Source of the DNA: Vicinamibacteria bacterium
GTDB taxonomy: Bacteria > Acidobacteriota > Vicinamibacteria > Fen-336
DNA length: 61,167 nt
Assembly (NCBI GenBank): GCA_023701125.1
Contig: JAMPXO010000013.1
Location: 1 to 61,167 of the forward strand
Direction: 5' to 3'
The position numbers and the translations under genes were made by a program. Positions 15,979 to 24,499 of the stretch are shown piece after piece. Under the pieces are notes generated by a model. That model was not told the DNA's origin and did no database searches. It saw nothing but the letters and a program-made list of their open reading frames with translations. Numbering within the stretch: position 1 is the stretch's first letter; every line of letters starts with the position of its first letter.

Positions 15979-17430
15979 GTGCTGTTCACCGAGCCCACCT
16001 TCCTGTTCCTGTTCCTGCCGGTGCTGCTCGGGCTGTACTTCGCCCCGCGCTCGCAGGAGCACGGCGCGTACGCGAACGCCCTGCTGCTGGTGGCGAGCGT
16101 GCTCTTCTACGTGAAGGGTGGCGGCACGTTCACCGGGCTGATGCTCGGCTCGATCACCTTCAACTACTGGATGGCGATCGCGGTCGACCGCCTCCGCGGC
16201 ACGGCCGCCTGCCGCCCGCTGCTGGCCTTCGCCGTCGGCGCCAACCTGCTGGTGATCGCGGTCTTCAAGTACGCGAACTTCTTCGCAGAGAACCTGAACG
16301 CGGCGCTGGCCGCGCTGGGCCTCGCCCCGCTCGTCTTGCCCCACGTGCTGCTGCCGATCGGCATCTCGTTCTACACGTTCCACGCCATCTCGTACGTCGT
16401 GGACGTGTACCGCCGCGACGCGGTGGCGCAGAAGAGCCCGGTGCACGCGGCGCTGTACCTGTTGTTGTTCCCGCAACTGATCGCCGGCCCGATCATCCGC
16501 TACCGGGAGCTGGCCGATCAGCTCGCCCGTCGCACCGTGACCCTCGACGACTTCGCGTACGGCGTCCGCCGCTTCGTGCTCGGGCTGGCCAAGAAGCTGC
16601 TGATCGCCAACACCGTGGCCGGGGTGGCCGACCGCATCTTCGGCCTGCCCGCGTCGCAGTGGAGCGCGGGCCACGCCTGGCTCGGCCTCGCCTGCTACAC
16701 GCTGCAGATCTACTTCGACTTCTCCGGCTACTCGGACATGGCGATCGGGCTGGGGCGGATGTTCGGCTTCCGCTTCCCCGAGAACTTCCGCCACCCCTAC
16801 GCCGCGGACAGCGTGCAGGAGTTCTGGCGGCGCTGGCACATCTCGCTCTCCTCCTGGTTCCGCGACTACCTGTACGTGCCGCTGGGCGGCAACCGCGGCT
16901 CGCGCGCGCGCACGTACTTCAACCTGGTGGTCGTGTTCTTCCTGTGCGGGCTGTGGCACGGCGCCTCCTGGAGCTTCGTCGTCTGGGGCCTGTACCACGG
17001 CGCCTTCCTGGTGCTCGAGCGGGCGGGCCTCGCGCCCCGGCTGCAACGCCTGCCCACGCCGCTGCGCCACGTGTACCTGTTGCTGGTGGTGATGGTGGGC
17101 TGGGTGTTCTTCCGACTCGAGACGCTGACCCAGGCGGTCGCGTTCCTGCGGGCGATGGCGGGCGGCGGCGAGGCGCTGGCCACGCCGTGGGGGCTCGATT
17201 ACCTCTTCACCTCCGAGCTCGCGCTGGCGCTGGTCGCGGGCGCGGTCGGTTCCTGGCCGCTGGTGCCCGCCCTGGGCGAGTGGCGACGCCGGCTCGGCGA
17301 GCGCACGAACTCGACCCTGCCGCGCGCGGTCGACGCGCTGGGCACGGCCGCGCTGATGGCCCTGCTGCTCGCCTCCGTCCTGCAGGTCGCCGCCCGCAGC
17401 TACAACCCCTTCATCTACTTCCGGTTCTGA
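15979..17430 (+). CDS. MBOAT-family O-acyltransferase (AlgI-like)
   Basis: A 483-residue polytopic membrane-bound O-acyltransferase with about eleven helices. The conserved blocks LPIGISFYTFHAISY, QLIAGPIIRY, YFDFSGYSDMAIGL, EFWRRWHISLSSWFRDYLY and CGLWHGASWSF are present; the His of WHGASW is the family's catalytic His. AlgI-type enzymes carry acetyl groups across the membrane for O-acetylation of exopolysaccharide or cell-wall glycan. The GTG start at 15979 fits the first helix. Its stop overlaps the next start (TGATG), pairing it with an AlgJ/DHHW protein as in classical acetylation modules. Confidence 0.9.
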   Translation: MLFTEPTFLFLFLPVLLGLYFAPRSQEHGAYANALLLVASVLFYVKGGGTFTGLMLGSITFNYWMAIAVDRLRGTAACRPLLAFAVGANLLVIAVFKYANFFAENLNAALAALGLAPLVLPHVLLPIGISFYTFHAISYVVDVYRRDAVAQKSPVHAALYLLLFPQLIAGPIIRYRELADQLARRTVTLDDFAYGVRRFVLGLAKKLLIANTVAGVADRIFGLPASQWSAGHAWLGLACYTLQIYFDFSGYSDMAIGLGRMFGFRFPENFRHPYAADSVQEFWRRWHISLSSWFRDYLYVPLGGNRGSRARTYFNLVVVFFLCGLWHGASWSFVVWGLYHGAFLVLERAGLAPRLQRLPTPLRHVYLLLVVMVGWVFFRLETLTQAVAFLRAMAGGGEALATPWGLDYLFTSELALALVAGAVGSWPLVPALGEWRRRLGERTNSTLPRAVDALGTAALMALLLASVLQVAARSYNPFIYFRF

Positions 17431-18560
17431 TGGTCCCCTCGCAACACCCCGGCAGCCGCAACGCGCTGATCGCCCTGTTCGTCGCGGCGATCAGCCTGCC
17501 GCTGATGGCCAACCTGGCGGGCTTCCACGGCGGCGACGAAGAGGCCGAGAACCGCCGCATGGCTCCGTTCCCCCTGTTGGAGGCGAGCTGGGGATCGATC
17601 GCCGCTTTCCCCGAAGGCTTCGTCGCCTGGTTCGAGGACGAGTTCGGCTTCCGCTCGACGCTGGTGCGATGGGCCGGGCAGGTCCGCTACTTCGGCCTCG
17701 GCGTCTCGCCGTCCCCGGAGGTGGTGAGGGGCGAGGACGGCTGGCTCTTCTACGGAGGGGACTCGGGGCTCGAGGACTACGCGCGCGAGTCGGCGTTCAC
17801 GCAGGACGAACTCCAGACCTGGCGCGAGACGCTGACTCGCTCCCGGCGCTGGCTGGCCGCGCGCGACGCCGCCTTCGTGTTCACGATCGCCCCCGACAAG
17901 CACGTGGTCTACCCCGAGCACTGGCCGCCGGCACTGCGGCCCGTCGGCGCCCGCTATCGCATGGACGAGCTCTTCGACGTGCTCCGCGGGACCGACGTCG
18001 CTGCCGTCGACCTGCGGCCGGCGCTGGCGGCGGCGAAACCCGGCGAGCAGCTGTACGAGAAGACCGACACCCACTGGAACGAGCGCGGCGCGTTCGTCGC
18101 CTATCAGCAGTTGATCGCCGCGATCCGCCTTCAGCAGCCCGCTGTCCCGCCCGCCTGGTCGCGAGCCGACTTCGCGGCCGTCCGGCGCGACGAGCGCGCC
18201 ATGGACCTGGCCGCGATGATCGGCCTGCGCGACGTGCTGCGCGAGCAGCGCCTGCTGCTCGAACCGCGTCGCCCGCGCCAGGCGCGGGTCGTGGAGCCCG
18301 CGGGGGGCGAGGCGTGGTGGAACGTCGGCCGCCTGGTCACCGAGATCCCGGGCTCGACGCTGCCGCGGGCCGTGGTGTTCCGCGACTCGTTCGGCTCGCG
18401 GCTGGCGCCGTTCCTGTCCGAGCACTTCTCGCGCGTCGTCTACCTGTGGCAGGTCAACTTCGACGCGGAGGTGGTGGCTCAGGAGCGGGCCGACGTGGTG
18501 ATCCAGGAGATCGCCAGCCGCAAGCTGCTGGTCGCCTCGCCGTGGACGAACGCCGAGTAG
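17430..18560 (+). CDS. AlgJ/AlgX-like SGNH (DHHW) O-acetyltransferase partner
   Basis: A 376-residue protein with one N-terminal signal anchor (about 9-30). The SGNH/DHHW-like fold is marked by GEDGWLFYGG, FTIAPDKHVVYPEHWP, the TDTHWNERG block (Asp/His) and FRDSFGSRLAPFL. In AlgJ/AlgX/PatB-type proteins this domain receives acetyl from the MBOAT and places it on the polymer in the periplasm. Start overlaps the MBOAT stop (TGATG). The polymer modified here is unknown; no alginate synthesis genes are in view. Confidence 0.83.
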   Translation: MVPSQHPGSRNALIALFVAAISLPLMANLAGFHGGDEEAENRRMAPFPLLEASWGSIAAFPEGFVAWFEDEFGFRSTLVRWAGQVRYFGLGVSPSPEVVRGEDGWLFYGGDSGLEDYARESAFTQDELQTWRETLTRSRRWLAARDAAFVFTIAPDKHVVYPEHWPPALRPVGARYRMDELFDVLRGTDVAAVDLRPALAAAKPGEQLYEKTDTHWNERGAFVAYQQLIAAIRLQQPAVPPAWSRADFAAVRRDERAMDLAAMIGLRDVLREQRLLLEPRRPRQARVVEPAGGEAWWNVGRLVTEIPGSTLPRAVVFRDSFGSRLAPFLSEHFSRVVYLWQVNFDAEVVAQERADVVIQEIASRKLLVASPWTNAE

Positions 18561-18571
18561 ACTCCGCCGCG

Positions 18572-21500
18572 ATGCCCAGGATCGCCATCGCCGCTCTGCT
18601 CCTGTTCGGGTCCGGCGCCTGCGCGCTCGTCTACCAGGTCGCGTGGGCGCGCGAGTTGCGGCTCGTGTTCGGCCACTCGACCGGCGCCTCCGCCGCGGTG
18701 ATCGCCGTGTTCGCCGCCGGGCTCGGCCTCGGCGGACTGAAGATCGGGCCGCGCGCCGACCGCCACCCGCAGCCGCTCGCCCTGTACGCGATGCTGGAGG
18801 CCGCGGTGGCCGTGCTGGCCGCGCTCAGCCCCGCGTTGCTCTCGCTCGTGCGCTCCTTGTGGATCGCGGCGGGCGGCGAGCCGGCGCTGGGCATCTTCGC
18901 GTTCCCGCTGCGGCTGCTGCTGGTCGCGCTGGTGCTCGGCCCACCCACGTTCCTGATGGGCGGCACGCTGCCGGCCGTCGCCCGCGCCGTCGTGGGCCAC
19001 GGTGACCTCGCCCGCCGCGCGCTGGCGCTGCTCTACGGCATCAACACGCTGGGCGCGGTCACCGGCGCGTTCGGCGCGACCTTCTTCGGGCTGGAGGCGC
19101 TCGGCACCCGGCGGCTGCTGGTGCTCGCCGCCGTCGCCAACATCGCGGTTGCGGCGATCGCGATGTTGTTGGCGCCGCGAGCGCCGGCCGTGGCGGCGCC
19201 GGAGCCGTTGCCGACGAGCGGCGGCGACCGCCTGCCACGGGCGATGACGCTGGCGCTGGCCGCCGTCTCGGGCTTCGCGTTCTTCGCGCTGGAGATGGTC
19301 TGGTACCGCATGCTCTCGCCGCTGCTCGGTGGCACCGTGTTCACGTTCGGCCTGGTGCTGGCGATGGCACTGCTCGGGATCGGCCTCGGCGGCGTCGTGC
19401 TCGCGCTGCGCGATCCTGCGCGCGAGGCGACGGCGTCCGGGCTCGCCACGCTGTCGCTGGTCGGCGCCTGCGCCGTGCTGCTGCCGTTCGCGGCGGGCGA
19501 GCGACTGGCGATCTTCGCGCAGTTGCTGGGCGGGCTCGACGTGATGGGCTTCCCGGGCTACGTGCTCAAGTGGTCGGTGATCGCCGCGCTGGTCGTGCTG
19601 CCCGGTGCCGCGTTCTCCGGCGCCGTGTTCCCGCAGTTGCTGGCGCTGCTCGGCCGCGCCGACGAGCAGGTCGGCCGCGACATCGGCCTCGCCTACGCCT
19701 GGAACACCGCGGGCGCGGTGGCTGGCGCGCTGGCGTCGGGCTTCGGCCTGATCCCGCTGCTCGGCGCGCTCGGCACCTGGCGGCTGTCGGCCCTGCTGCT
19801 GGTGGCCAGCGGCCTGGCCTGCGCCGTCCACGCCGCGCGCCGCCGCGGGCCGCGCGCGCTGGCGTTGCCCGCGCTGCTGACGGCTGCGGCGCTGGCGCTG
19901 GCCGCGACGCCCGGCCCGGGGCCGGTCTGGCGCCACTCGGGGATCGGCACCGGCCGCTCGACGATCGAGCTCGACGCCGCACCGAACGCGCTGCGCGAGG
20001 CGCTGCGCGACACCCGGCGCACGCTGGTCGCCGAGTGGGAAGGCCGCGAGGCGGCGCTGGGCGTGATCGGCGGCGACGGCTTCGCCTTCGTGCTCAACGG
20101 CAAGAACGACGGCAACACGCTGGTCGACGGCTCGACCCAGGTCATGGTCGGCCTGATCGGCGGCCTGCGCCACGGCGCCCCGAAGAAGTCGCTGGTGATC
20201 GGGCTCGGCTCCGGGTCGTCCGCCGGCTGGATGGCCGCGATCCCGGGCACGGAACGCGTGGACGTCTACGAGATGGAGCCCCGGGTCCTCGAGTTCGCGA
20301 GGCTGGCCGGTGCCGTCAACCACGGCGCGATGGAGAACCCGAAGCTGCGGGTGGAGATCGGCGACGCGCGCGAGAAGCTGCTCGTCTCCCGCGAGCGCTA
20401 CGACGTGATCGTGTCCGAGCCCTCCAACCCGTTCCGCGCCGGCATCGCCAGCCTCTACACCCTCGAGTACTACCGCGCGGTCGAAGCCCGGCTGGCCGAA
20501 GGCGGCGTGTTCGTGCAGTGGCTGCAGGGCTACGAGGTGGACGGCCAGGCGGTGGCGACGGTCTACGACACGCTGCTCGAAGTGTTCCCGCACGTCGAGT
20601 CGTGGCGCCTCGCCGGCTCCGACCTGGCGCTGGTGGCGACGCGCGGGCCACTGCCCTTGGACGTCGAGCGCACCCGCGCGCTGCTCGAGCAGGAGCCGTA
20701 CCGGACGGCGATCCGCGACGTGTGGCGCGCCGACGGGCTGGAGGGGCTGCTCGCCCGCTACCTGGGCGGGCCCGGGCTCGCGCGACGGGTCAGGCAGGGC
20801 TGGCCCCAGGCGCCCAACACCGACGACCGCAACGCGCTCGAGTTCGGCTTCGCCCGGGCGCTGGGCTTGTCCGAGCCGGTGCCGATGGACTCCCTGCTGG
20901 TCGCGGCCGCGGACGCTCAGGCCGACCTGCCCGACGTGGGCGACGCGGCGATCGACCTGGTCAGGGTCGAGGAGGAGCGGGTCCGCATCGGCTCGACCGA
21001 GGACGTGGCGCCGGTCCGGCTGCGTTTCCCGAGTGCTGACCTGCAGATGCGGCAAGCCGTCCACGAGCACTGGCGCCAGTGGCAGCTCTACGCGGCGCAC
21101 GCGGCGTGGCGTTCGCAGCCGACGATGAAGGTCTCCGGGTTGCACGAGAGCGCGGTCGTGGCGGAGCTGCTGGCGGAGGCCGGCGAAGCCGGCGCCGAGC
21201 CGCTCGCGCTGGCGGTGCGGGCCGCGCGCCCGGCCGAAGGCGACGCGCTGCTGGCGCGGTTGCGGGTTCGGCAGGACCGGCGCGACGAGGCGCTGGCGCT
21301 GTTCGAGAGCGCGTTCGTCGGCTGGCGCACCCAGCCGTGGGCCTCGCGCGCGATCCTGAAGCGCGCGCTGAACCTCGCCGTGGAGGTGGTGGCCGAGGAC
21401 GAGGCGGCGGCGCGCCGCATGCTGGCCGCGACGGCCGAGCCGTTTGCGGCCCAGTCGGCAGACGACAGTCGCCTGCTGACGCGGCGCCGGTTGCTGGAGG

Positions 21501-21703
21501 CGCTGAAGCTGCCCCCGGACTGCGTCGCGCTGCTCGCGCCGATGGAGCCGCACGTGCCGTGGGACCGCGACTGGCTCCAGTTCCGCGCTCGCTGCTACGC
21601 GGACCACTCCCACCCGTTGCTGGCCGCGGCCGTCGACGACCTGTCCCAGCACGTCAGCCTCGACCCCCAGGTCCGCGCCCTCCCGATCCGCGCGCTGGAA
21701 TAG
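18572..21703 (+). CDS. Fused MFS-type membrane domain and spermidine synthase-like protein
   Basis: A 1043-residue three-part protein. Residues 1-440 hold about 12 helices resembling the membrane half of fused MFS/spermidine synthase proteins. Residues 450-720 form a SpeE-like aminopropyltransferase domain, with KSLVIGLGSGSS (SAM-type glycine loop), VDVYEMEPRVLEFA, DAREKLL and YDVIVSEPSNPFRAG. The C-terminal 320 residues are helical and may be TPR-like. Such fusions are common in Acidobacteriota and relatives; activity on polyamines has not been shown for most. It follows the acylation pair by 11 bp, so the three may form one unit. The 3' terminal 59 bases recur at 22741-22799. Confidence 0.8.
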   Translation: MPRIAIAALLLFGSGACALVYQVAWARELRLVFGHSTGASAAVIAVFAAGLGLGGLKIGPRADRHPQPLALYAMLEAAVAVLAALSPALLSLVRSLWIAAGGEPALGIFAFPLRLLLVALVLGPPTFLMGGTLPAVARAVVGHGDLARRALALLYGINTLGAVTGAFGATFFGLEALGTRRLLVLAAVANIAVAAIAMLLAPRAPAVAAPEPLPTSGGDRLPRAMTLALAAVSGFAFFALEMVWYRMLSPLLGGTVFTFGLVLAMALLGIGLGGVVLALRDPAREATASGLATLSLVGACAVLLPFAAGERLAIFAQLLGGLDVMGFPGYVLKWSVIAALVVLPGAAFSGAVFPQLLALLGRADEQVGRDIGLAYAWNTAGAVAGALASGFGLIPLLGALGTWRLSALLLVASGLACAVHAARRRGPRALALPALLTAAALALAATPGPGPVWRHSGIGTGRSTIELDAAPNALREALRDTRRTLVAEWEGREAALGVIGGDGFAFVLNGKNDGNTLVDGSTQVMVGLIGGLRHGAPKKSLVIGLGSGSSAGWMAAIPGTERVDVYEMEPRVLEFARLAGAVNHGAMENPKLRVEIGDAREKLLVSRERYDVIVSEPSNPFRAGIASLYTLEYYRAVEARLAEGGVFVQWLQGYEVDGQAVATVYDTLLEVFPHVESWRLAGSDLALVATRGPLPLDVERTRALLEQEPYRTAIRDVWRADGLEGLLARYLGGPGLARRVRQGWPQAPNTDDRNALEFGFARALGLSEPVPMDSLLVAAADAQADLPDVGDAAIDLVRVEEERVRIGSTEDVAPVRLRFPSADLQMRQAVHEHWRQWQLYAAHAAWRSQPTMKVSGLHESAVVAELLAEAGEAGAEPLALAVRAARPAEGDALLARLRVRQDRRDEALALFESAFVGWRTQPWASRAILKRALNLAVEVVAEDEAAARRMLAATAEPFAAQSADDSRLLTRRRLLEALKLPPDCVALLAPMEPHVPWDRDWLQFRARCYADHSHPLLAAAVDDLSQHVSLDPQVRALPIRALE
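21645..21703 (+). repeat. 59-bp direct repeat, copy 1 (3' end of the spermidine synthase-like gene)
   Basis: Bases 21645-21703, including the stop codon TAG, are identical to 22741-22799. The match extends left to 21633 with only a three-base difference (TGT against GCG). The two copies lie 1096 bp apart in the same orientation and bracket the higBA genes, as seen when an element inserts in the 3' end of a gene and regenerates that end. Confidence 0.9.
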
Positions 21704-21707
21704 GGCC

Positions 21708-21736
21708 GCCCGTGCTCGCGTCGATCGAGCGCGGGC
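21708..21736. terminator. Stem-loop between convergent genes, terminator-like
   Basis: Arms GCCCGTGCTCG (21708-21718) and CGAGCGCGGGC (21726-21736) form an 11-bp stem with one G-T wobble and a 7-base loop. It lies 4 bases past the stop of the MFS-spermidine synthase gene and 24 bases before the end of higA from the other side. No T-tract follows, so it may act with Rho or as a bidirectional block. Confidence 0.4.
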
Positions 21737-21760
21737 CCGGGCAGGTTCGTCTCGGGGCCG

Positions 21761-22069
21761 TCAGGCGGCTTCGCGCGGGCTCACGTCGCGGGTGATGCGT
21801 TCTGCAGAAGCGCGCTGCGCCACGTCGAGGTCGTAGGTCGCCTGCAGGTTCATCCAGAACTCGGGTGTCGTTCCGAAGTAGCGCGCCAGCCTGAGCGCCG
21901 TATCTGCCGAGATGCCGCGCCGCCCGTTGACGATCTCGCTGACACGCGTCACCGGGACCCGGAGGTCGCGTCCGAGGCGGTTGATGCTGATGGCGAGCGG
22001 CTTCAGCAGATCCTCGCGCAGGATCTCTCCAGGGTGGACGGGCGGCAGGCGCTGCGAGCGGGTTCCCAT
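21761..22069 (-). CDS. higA: HigA-family antitoxin (XRE helix-turn-helix)
   Basis: A 102-residue HigA-type antitoxin. The family opening PPVHPGEILREDLLKPL is present, then the XRE helix-turn-helix (about 25-80) with VSEIVNGRRGISADTALRLARYFGTTPEFWMNLQ. HigA neutralises the HigB ribonuclease and represses its own promoter. It follows higB by 15 bp on the same strand, the usual higBA order. The module is bracketed by a 59-bp direct repeat of the neighbouring gene's 3' end, which suggests acquisition by insertion. Confidence 0.93.
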   Translation of the reverse strand: MGTRSQRLPPVHPGEILREDLLKPLAISINRLGRDLRVPVTRVSEIVNGRRGISADTALRLARYFGTTPEFWMNLQATYDLDVAQRASAERITRDVSPREAA

Positions 22070-22084
22070 GTTCGATCGACTCCG

Positions 22085-22363
22085 TCAGTGATAGTCCACG
22101 ACCTCGACGCCCTCCGCGTCGCCGTCGCGCCAGGTAAAGCAGACCCGGTACTGGTCGTTCACCCGAATGCTGTATTGGCCGCGACGGTTGCCCTTCAGCG
22201 CTTCCAGGTGGCTGCCGGGGAAGGCCCGCAGGTCGTCCAGCCGGCGAGCCGCGTCGAGTTGCATCAGCTTGCGCTGTGCCACCCGCGCGATGGCGCCAAA
22301 CCGGCGCCTCGCCACACCCCTGAAGAGCGCTTCAGTCTCCCGATCGCCGAAGGACCGGACCAC
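22085..22363 (-). CDS. higB: HigB-family toxin (RelE/ParE superfamily mRNA interferase)
   Basis: A 92-residue toxin of the HigB / RelE-ParE group. It starts MVRSFGDRETEALFRG and contains ARRKLMQLDAARRLDDLR-like and YSIRVNDQYRVCFTW blocks, with the final VEVVDYH typical of HigB. These proteins cleave ribosome-bound mRNA when free of HigA. All core residues look intact (Lys and Arg in the central helix, terminal Tyr-His), so the module is probably functional. Confidence 0.93.
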   Translation of the reverse strand: MVRSFGDRETEALFRGVARRRFGAIARVAQRKLMQLDAARRLDDLRAFPGSHLEALKGNRRGQYSIRVNDQYRVCFTWRDGDAEGVEVVDYH

Positions 22364-22372
22364 CCGGTCAAG

Positions 22373-22393
22373 GTATTACGGACAACGTGATAC
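22373..22393 (-). promoter_or_regulatory. Candidate HigA operator upstream of higBA
   Basis: GTATTAC (22373-22379), a 7-base spacer and GTGATAC (22387-22393) form an inverted repeat with one mismatch, 10-30 bases upstream of the higB start. On the minus strand a TTGAC-like -35 (GGTTGACGT) lies just upstream. Autoregulation by HigA at such a dyad is the rule for higBA modules. Confidence 0.45.
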
Positions 22394-22740
22394 GTCAACC
22401 AGTTGCATCCCACTCCGGGCGGCGGGCCTCGTTGACAGGAGTGGGGGGGTAGGTTCGCAGCGCCATTGTAAGAACGGCTGCACAAGCGCAAGCCTGAATC
22501 GAATTGCAGCGGTGAAGTGGGGGCACTTCAGTGGGAAAGGCCGCGTCGTCGAGGGTCTGCGAGATCGACGGTCCGTCGCCAGGGAAGTCCGCTCGCTGCG
22601 CTGGGGCCCGCGGGAGACTGTCCGCCGCCACACGCGAATACGCTCGACACGGCCAGCCGCACGGACCTGGACTACGACTGACCAGAGGATCGACCAGGTC
22701 GTCCGGGACCAGCTTGTCGGCGGGACCCTCGACGACCGCG

Positions 22741-22799
22741 CCCAGCACGTCAGCCTCGACCCCCAGGTCCGCGCCCTCCCGATCCGCGCGCTGGAATAG
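22741..22799 (+). repeat. 59-bp direct repeat, copy 2 (detached gene 3' end)
   Basis: Identical to 21645-21703 and also ending in TAG. Here it is attached to unrelated upstream sequence, so the gene body is missing: it is the remnant or regenerated 3' end of the gene at 18.6-21.7 kb. A 14-bp perfect palindrome, CCCGGGCGCCCGGG (22800-22813), follows directly. Confidence 0.88.
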
Positions 22800-22933
22800 C
22801 CCGGGCGCCCGGGTGGGCGGGTTCGCTCTGCGGGGCGAGGCGTGGTAACAAGTTGGGGACGGGTGGCGCTGGCTTGTTCAGGGGCGTGGATGCCCGGGGT
22901 GTGGCGCGGTTCCGGACACGGAAGGGGTAGGCG

Positions 22934-24490
22934 ATGAACGAACAGGGGATCTCGCGGCGGCAGGTGCTGCACATCGGCGCCGCCACGCTCGCTTCGTCGG
23001 CGCTGTCGGACGTCCTGGCCGGACCCGCGAAGGCATATGCGGCCACGGCCGGTGCGGGCGGGCCGCTCTACTTCGCCCGCTTCGGCGTCGACGAAACCCT
23101 GATCCGTGGCGCGCTCGCGGCGGCGCTCTCGAAGGGCGGCGACTACGCCGACCTCTACTTCCAGCACCGCGTCGGCTCCAGCTTCATGCTGGAGGACGGC
23201 TCGGTGAACCGCGCGTTCAAGAGCGTCGAGCTGGGCGTGGGCGTGCGCGTCGTCAAGGGCGACCAGGTCGGCTACGGCTTCACCGAGGACCTGACCCGCG
23301 AGGCGCTGCAGCAGGCCGCGCTGACCGCGGCCGCGATCGCCGACGGTCCGTCGGGCGCGCCGCCCGAGCGCTTCCACGTCAGCGACCCCAAGGCCTCGCG
23401 CTACGCGGTCAAGCTGCGCTGGGACGACGTGCGGCCCGAGCAGAAGCTGCCGATCCTGAACCAGCTCAACGAGCGCACGTTCGCCGCCGACCCGCGCGTC
23501 AAGAAGGTCTCGATCAGCTTCAACGACGAGGCCTCGGTGATCCTGATCGCCGACTCGACCGGCCGCATCGTCGAGGACTTCCAGCCGATGACCTCGTGCT
23601 ATCTCGGCTGCGTCGCCGAGCAGAACGGGGCCCGCGAGCAGGGCGCCTACAACGTCGCCGGCCGCGAGGACCTGTCGTTCTACTCCGAGGACCGGCTGAC
23701 GCGCATGGTCAAGGAGGCCGTCGCCCGCACCACGATCCTGTTCGAGGCAGTGCCGGCGCCGGCGGGCGAGATGCCGGTGGTGATGGCGGCCGGCTCGTCC
23801 GGCATCCTGCTCCACGAGGCGATCGGCCACGGCATGGAGGCCGACTTCAACCGCAAGGGCACGTCGATCTACTCGGACAAGATCGGCAAGCCGGTGGCCA
23901 AGCCGTTCGTGTCGATCATCGACGAGGGCACCCAGCCAGGCGCCCGCGGCGCGCTCAACGTCGACGACGAGGGCAACGAGGTCGGCAAGACGATGCTGGT
24001 CCAGGACGGCGTGCTGACCACGTACCTGCACGACAACATCTCGGCGAAGCACTACGGGGTGAAACCGACCGGCAACGGCCGCCGCGAGAGCTACCAGTAC
24101 GCGCCGATGCCGCGCATGCGCAGCACCTACATGCTGCCGGGGCCGCACAAGAAGGACGAGATCATCGCCTCCGTCAAGCACGGCATCTACGCGACCAACT
24201 TCACGAACGGCCAGGTCAACATCGGCGCCGGCGACTTCACCTTCTACGTGAAGAACGGCTGGCTGATCGAGGACGGCAAGCTGACCCGGCCGGTGAAGGA
24301 CGTCAACATCATCGGCAACGGGCCCAAGGTGCTCGAGCAGATCGACATGGTCTCGGACGACCTGGCGATCGACGAGGGCGGCTGGACCTGCGGCAAGGAC
24401 GGCCAGGGCGTGCCCGTGTCGCAGGGGCTGCCCACCGTGCGCGTGGCCTCGATCACGGTCGGCGGCCGCAGCGGCGCGAAGCGCGGGTAG
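22934..24490 (+). CDS. tldD: TldD-family metallopeptidase with Tat-like leader
   Basis: A 518-residue TldD/U62 family protein. The zinc motif HEAIGHGMEAD (HExxxH) is intact within SSGILLHEAIGHGMEADF, and the family segments GQVNIGAGDFTFYVKNG and LIEDGKLTRPVKDVNIIGN are present. The N-terminus has a twin-Arg leader (ISRRQVLHIGAATLA), so it is probably exported, unlike cytoplasmic E. coli TldD. TldD with TldE/PmbA forms a heterodimeric protease that degrades unfolded or small peptides and matures some RiPPs. The partner follows 9 bp downstream. Confidence 0.92.
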   Translation: MNEQGISRRQVLHIGAATLASSALSDVLAGPAKAYAATAGAGGPLYFARFGVDETLIRGALAAALSKGGDYADLYFQHRVGSSFMLEDGSVNRAFKSVELGVGVRVVKGDQVGYGFTEDLTREALQQAALTAAAIADGPSGAPPERFHVSDPKASRYAVKLRWDDVRPEQKLPILNQLNERTFAADPRVKKVSISFNDEASVILIADSTGRIVEDFQPMTSCYLGCVAEQNGAREQGAYNVAGREDLSFYSEDRLTRMVKEAVARTTILFEAVPAPAGEMPVVMAAGSSGILLHEAIGHGMEADFNRKGTSIYSDKIGKPVAKPFVSIIDEGTQPGARGALNVDDEGNEVGKTMLVQDGVLTTYLHDNISAKHYGVKPTGNGRRESYQYAPMPRMRSTYMLPGPHKKDEIIASVKHGIYATNFTNGQVNIGAGDFTFYVKNGWLIEDGKLTRPVKDVNIIGNGPKVLEQIDMVSDDLAIDEGGWTCGKDGQGVPVSQGLPTVRVASITVGGRSGAKRG

Positions 24491-24499
24491 GGGGACACC

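Larger units (their letters stand above)
22364..22933. other. 570-bp stretch without a supported gene, holding the higBA control region and repeat copy 2
   Basis: The left part (22364-22400) holds the candidate higBA operator. From about 22400 to 22740 I see no gene: the open frames lack family features. A short frame ending at 22799 reads DDRAQHVSLDPQVRALPIRALE, the duplicated C-terminus of the spermidine synthase-like protein, without its body. A perfect 14-bp palindrome follows (22800-22813), and the last 100 bases lead to tldD with a GGAAGGGG ribosome site. Confidence 0.6.

Noticed and set aside
21704-22933. Integrative element with its own integrase around higBA
   Set aside because: No recombinase, transposase or tRNA gene is found between or near the repeats; only the repeat signature remains.
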